The notes under the pieces: model-generated
Database searches by the model: none
What the model was told of the DNA's origin: nothing
Seen by the model: the letters and a program-made list of their open reading frames with translations, nothing else
Assembly (NCBI GenBank): GCA_903927975.1
Contig: CAIYPC010000295.1
Span: forward strand, 1-36,214
Direction of reading: 5' to 3'
DNA: 36,214 bases
From: an uncultured Bacteroidota bacterium
Lineage (GTDB): Bacteria; Bacteroidota; Bacteroidia; Chitinophagales; Chitinophagaceae
Position numbers and translations under genes: made by a program
In this document: piece after piece, positions 33,278 to 36,214 of the stretch
How the letters are laid out: every line of letters starts with the position of its first letter
How positions within the stretch are numbered: the first letter of the stretch is position 1

Positions 33278-33304
33278 TAGTCTATTAAATTAGTAGGATA
33301 ATAG
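33278..33304 (+). promoter_or_regulatory. Operator-like palindrome, copy 2
   Basis: TAGTCTATTAAATTAGTAG followed by GATAATAG. Its reverse complement core CTACTAATTTAATAG is nearly the core of copy 1. It is placed 14 bp before the ATG at 33319, in the usual position of a repressor site. Confidence 0.6.
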
Positions 33305-33318
33305 AATAATAATTTAAA

Positions 33319-33690
33319 ATGAAACACATGTTAATAATAGCAACAATGATTTTAGCATTATTGAGCAGCAAACAAGCTTTGTCTCAGAAAACACCATTGG
33401 TAATTTCAGGGAAAGTGATAAGTGATGATGAATCTTATCCGCTTGAAGGTGCTACCATTGCAGTAAAAGGAACACAAAGTATTACAGGCACTATGCCTGA
33501 TGGCGCATTCACATTATCTGCCGCACCTGACGACACACTTATTATCAGTCTGAGCGGCTATGAAACAAGAAAAATAAAAATCACTAAGGACACTTATTAT
33601 GAGGTGGCTTTAAAACACTCGAACGGATTTTCACTTTCACAATTTATTGGAGAATCAGATAAGTCTTTATTTACAGAGCTCACTCATTAA
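33319..33690 (+). CDS. Exported single carboxypeptidase-regulatory-like domain protein
   Basis: 123 aa. A signal peptide (MLIIATMILALLSSKQALSQ) is followed by one beta-sandwich domain with the features of TonB-receptor N-domains (ISGKVISDDESYPLEGATIAVKGTQSITGTMPDGAFTLSA...LIISLSGYETRKIKI). It ends 25 residues later. No plug or barrel follows; the next gene is an unrelated dioxygenase. It could be a stand-alone surface domain or a receptor fragment. Confidence 0.8.
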   Translation: MKHMLIIATMILALLSSKQALSQKTPLVISGKVISDDESYPLEGATIAVKGTQSITGTMPDGAFTLSAAPDDTLIISLSGYETRKIKITKDTYYEVALKHSNGFSLSQFIGESDKSLFTELTH

Positions 33691-33736
33691 TGGTTTATGC
33701 AGTTAATGAGTCAACGTTCTTAAAACATCATAAGTC

Positions 33737-34621
33737 ATGAACAAAATTGAGACACCTGTCTTTCAATTAAGCAACAAGCTCACATCAGAACAGATTTCTT
33801 TTTTTAAGAGATATGGGTTCATTCAATTCAAAAATTTCATCAATAAAGAAGCAGTATCACTCTTTCTGAAAGAGATAGAACGCGTTCAGCATTTTTTACT
33901 CGAGAACGAAATAAAGAAAGTGAATGGCATACCATTGAAATTCGGCAGAGATGTCGATGGTTCGCAATTGATCCAACGAATTGCATTTACTTCTTATTAC
34001 AGCAAAACGCTCAGTGATTTTTTAAAAGATGATAGATTCCAAAATTTATTGCAACTGATGGGAAATCACAAGGGGCGTATTGGAGAAAACGAAAAAGATG
34101 GTCTGGTGTTCAATCATTATGTGAACGACGGAGAAAGCGGTTTCAGGCAACTTGGTTGGCACACTGATAGTCCGAGAGATTTATTTCTGGGATCACGCAT
34201 TTTGCCGATGCTGAACGTTGGTTTGCATTTTGATGATTGTGCTTTTAACAACGGCGGGTTGCGTGTGATACCTGGCACCCATAATCAAGGATTGCTTCCG
34301 TTGTTGTTCCGCAAAAAATATTTTATTGATAATACTGCAGACAAGCGTGAAGTTGGTTTTGACATTGAAGCCGGAGATCTTACCATTCATGATGGAAGAT
34401 TATGGCATCGCGTTCAACAATCTTCTTTAACAGGAGAGCAGAGTCGCAGGCGTGTGATGTATTTTCCAATAATCACAGGGGCATATCAACCAAAGCATGA
34501 AGCAAGCCCAACACCTTTTTATCACAAGCTCGGGCAAATTAAATTTAGCGGCAGCATTAAACCAAGACTTGCATTTTTAAAAAATCAATTAAAAAATAAT
34601 CTGAAGAGAGACGTTGAATAG
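33737..34621 (+). CDS. Phytanoyl-CoA dioxygenase (PhyH) family protein
   Basis: 294 aa Fe(II)/2-oxoglutarate-type oxygenase. The iron-binding triad is His142-x-Asp144 (GWHTDSPRD) and His224 (GRLWHRVQ), with Arg238 or a neighbour as the likely 2-oxoglutarate contact. The region RVIPGTHNQGLLP is also typical. The substrate is unknown; PhyH members hydroxylate lipids or small metabolites. It follows the carboxypeptidase-regulatory gene after 46 bp and ends before a good terminator. Confidence 0.85.
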   Translation: MNKIETPVFQLSNKLTSEQISFFKRYGFIQFKNFINKEAVSLFLKEIERVQHFLLENEIKKVNGIPLKFGRDVDGSQLIQRIAFTSYYSKTLSDFLKDDRFQNLLQLMGNHKGRIGENEKDGLVFNHYVNDGESGFRQLGWHTDSPRDLFLGSRILPMLNVGLHFDDCAFNNGGLRVIPGTHNQGLLPLLFRKKYFIDNTADKREVGFDIEAGDLTIHDGRLWHRVQQSSLTGEQSRRRVMYFPIITGAYQPKHEASPTPFYHKLGQIKFSGSIKPRLAFLKNQLKNNLKRDVE

Positions 34622-34675
34622 TGATTAGTGTTGAAGTGTTTTCAAATCTGTTCATTCGCAGTTTTTGTTAGGTTC

Positions 34676-34708
34676 CACCGATGGTTTATACTATCGGTGC
34701 TTTTTTTT
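34676..34708 (+). terminator. Rho-independent terminator after the PhyH gene
   Basis: CACCGAT (34676-34682) pairs with ATCGGTG (34693-34699), followed by eight T after one C. It lies 55 bp past the stop. Confidence 0.85.
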
Positions 34709-34798
34709 GTATCATGAATAAATGTTTTTTAAAGAGAAAATATTAAGGGATAGAAAATGAAATTCTCTTTTGCGGGATAGAAAAAAATTATAATTGCA

Positions 34799-35887
34799 CT
34801 AGTATTTCTCGAGGTTTTTGCTGTTGTAGATAAATAGATCATCTTTATTTTCAGTATCAGTATTTGTGATTTTTTTTTCCAAAATACTTTGCCCGGCATT
34901 TGCAGGATTATTGCCTTTTCCCAAAGGCCATTTACCTCTTGTGTCGAAAATATTAATGCCAATAATGTTTGCAATATTCAAACCAAAATCAGTGCAGTTG
35001 CTTTGGTTGAGATGGTAGGTTTTATGTTCATACTTATTGAGCAATCGTATTATTTTTTCAAACCTTTTCTTCGAAATAAATTTTCCTATCGTTTCATCCC
35101 AATTGTGCAGGGCATCATCTTTAAAAACGGCTGGTGAAGAAGGGTGAATAGGTGTTGCAGAGAATGTGCTGTTCTTATCAGGATAAAAACCAAATGAACG
35201 CGACACATAACTATTATCATCATTATATTTTATCAGCGTGATGAACATGTGCCCAACATTATCAAATCCTGTAAATGCTTTGCGATTGCCTGATATCGGT
35301 TGCTTAACATGAATAATCAGTGCGTAGCCAAATGCAGATTTGTTGTCTTCAAAAGATTCGAGAATATTGGAAACAGTCGTTGGCTCTGAGTCAGGACTTT
35401 TGTCATCATCATTTTTGATATTTGCTGTATCTATCGAATAATTCTGCGATTGTATGTCATCATTTAATTGATTGGATTGATAAAAAGATTGCATGGCAAG
35501 AGGATACAGTTTGAGCCTGGCAGATACTTTCGCCAAATCGGAAAACAATCTCCTTTTATTTTTGCTATCACGAAATATTTTTCTTGCTTTCATTGCTCTT
35601 ATTAATTGCGGGAACGTTTTTTTATTATTGCCCGTCCTGCCATAGTCGGCTTCAATATCCGATAGCTCTGCCGTGAATTTCTCTTCTATATAGTTGTTGT
35701 TTTCTTCGACAAATATTGAATCAACTGAAAATTTGATTGCAAGCTTTTGTTTATAGCCTGTTGTGGCTGGCACCAATGAGTCTATTGTTGAATAAATGGA
35801 GAGACTACTTTTTGAATAGCTGTTGAGTGAGGACACTATTGCTATTACCAAGAGTAGCACTTGCGGTAAGAATAATTTTGATTTCAT
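34799..35887 (-). CDS. Uncharacterised exported protein, possible permuted papain-like fold
   Basis: 362 aa from the ATG at 35887, giving a clean signal peptide (MKSKLFLPQVLLLVIAIVSS). Residues ~90-145 are helical and basic, somewhat TPR-like (RAMKARKIFRDSKNKRRLF...YPLAMQSFYQSNQ). Residues ~185-325 contain NVGHMFITLIKY with His213, FGFYPDKNS and SNCTDFGLNIANIIG with Cys298. A His followed later by Cys in such contexts recalls NlpC/P60-like or LRAT-like permuted papain folds, but this is only a pattern impression. A terminator-like hairpin lies 21 bp before the start codon. Confidence 0.7.
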   Translation of the reverse strand: MKSKLFLPQVLLLVIAIVSSLNSYSKSSLSIYSTIDSLVPATTGYKQKLAIKFSVDSIFVEENNNYIEEKFTAELSDIEADYGRTGNNKKTFPQLIRAMKARKIFRDSKNKRRLFSDLAKVSARLKLYPLAMQSFYQSNQLNDDIQSQNYSIDTANIKNDDDKSPDSEPTTVSNILESFEDNKSAFGYALIIHVKQPISGNRKAFTGFDNVGHMFITLIKYNDDNSYVSRSFGFYPDKNSTFSATPIHPSSPAVFKDDALHNWDETIGKFISKKRFEKIIRLLNKYEHKTYHLNQSNCTDFGLNIANIIGINIFDTRGKWPLGKGNNPANAGQSILEKKITNTDTENKDDLFIYNSKNLEKY

Positions 35888-35907
35888 GCTATTTGCATTT
35901 CGTAGTG

Positions 35908-35938
35908 CTAAAAAAAGGCTGCCGGTAAAGGCAGCCTT
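35908..35938 (-). terminator. Terminator hairpin on the minus strand between tRNA-Cys and the exported-protein gene
   Basis: AAGGCTGCC (35915-35923) pairs with GGCAGCCTT (35930-35938) around a 6-base loop. On the minus strand it is followed by a U-run (35908-35916). It can end the tRNA-Cys transcript, but sits only 21 bp before the next start codon, so it could also act as an attenuator for that gene. Confidence 0.85.
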
Positions 35939-36070
35939 CAATTTAAAAAACCAAAACTGCGTTGCTATTTGCAAAAGCTTGCCATAACACAAATAGCTCT
36001 AACGTTGATGCCCGATGTTGCTTGAAAAGAGTTTGTCATTTTGAAAATAAACGTGTAATTATTTTAACCG

Positions 36071-36141
36071 AGGCCACGGGAGGGTTCGAACCTCCATGAA
36101 AGGTTTTGCAGACCTATACCTAACCATTCGGCCACATGGCC
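36071..36141 (-). tRNA. tRNA-Cys (GCA)
   Basis: 71 nt on the minus strand. The acceptor stem GGCCATG/CGTGGCC has one G-U pair, the T arm GGAGG-TTCGAAC-CCTCC is perfect, and the anticodon loop CTGCAAA gives anticodon GCA. The discriminator is U73, the main identity base for CysRS. The anticodon stem has a T-T mismatch at its outer pair. The CCA end is not encoded (CGG follows). A terminator lies 132 bp downstream. Confidence 0.93.
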
Positions 36142-36214
36142 TTTTATATTATTTGAAAAGAGCTCGCGAAAATCGTTTCAACATCGGCCGACACAGCAGA
36201 ATAATAACTGAGAA

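Noticed and set aside
36142..36214. Gene or adapter at the right edge
   Set aside because: No adapter sequence and no credible reading frame; too short to interpret.

Overview
The window is an assembled contig from a Bacteroidota bacterium, most likely Chitinophagaceae or a close relative. Evidence: low-to-moderate GC; a type IX secretion cargo next to a PorP/SprF protein; an Oar-like TonB-dependent receptor; the long (about 410 aa) Bacteroidota form of IspH; the biotin motif EAMKL in AccB; and -7 boxes of the Bacteroidota type TAnnTTTG upstream of several genes. The first 22 bases are not genomic: they are the end of the Illumina TruSeq read-1 adapter, so the contig starts inside recG by artefact.

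Layout: 23-682 is the recG 3' end. 683-1133 is a repeat element with no gene. 1134-6792 holds a secreted PKD/type B cargo protein, a PorP/SprF partner and a small outer-membrane barrel. 6854-9935 holds a LOG-family hydrolase, a sodium:solute symporter and an ABC-type ATPase. 10149-13741 holds an O-methyltransferase, a LysM glucosaminidase, an orphan C5-cytosine methyltransferase that closely resembles M.HaeIII, and hypoxanthine phosphoribosyltransferase. 13860-20468 holds a YfbK-like VWA protein, a lipoprotein plus Oar-like receptor pair, and a thioredoxin-fold protein. 20548-23144 is a BlaI/BlaR1-type regulatory pair with a clear operator. 23282-26257 holds EF-P, accB, a four-helix-bundle (S23/IVP-like) gene and accC. 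26456-30938 holds ispH, a GH13 amylase and a DegP/HtrA protease. 31109-32519 is a divergent acyl-CoA reductase/ferredoxin pair. 32520-35887 is an accessory-looking stretch with a possible structured RNA, two copies of an operator-like palindrome, two small proteins, a PhyH-family dioxygenase and an uncharacterised secreted protein. A tRNA-Cys lies near the right end.

The most unusual feature is a population of intergenic elements made of short iterated 'words' (for example CACAGAG, AGCTATGAG, ACAAACTACAAAC, TTGCTCAA, TGTACGAT), usually with inverted ends. They repeatedly begin within a few bases of a stop codon. One of them, between accB and accC, encloses a four-helix-bundle ORF between inverted arms. 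That is the same layout as the intervening sequences of 23S rRNA, but here it lies between protein genes. I regard this set of elements, with the S23-like gene as its possible autonomous member, as the best candidate for an undescribed system. Other notable items are an EF-P with Arg in place of the usual tip Lys, a BlaR1-like protein carrying two tandem TonB-plug-like motifs, and an orphan GGCC-type methylase.

All assignments come from reading the sequence and from memory of protein families. No database search was run.
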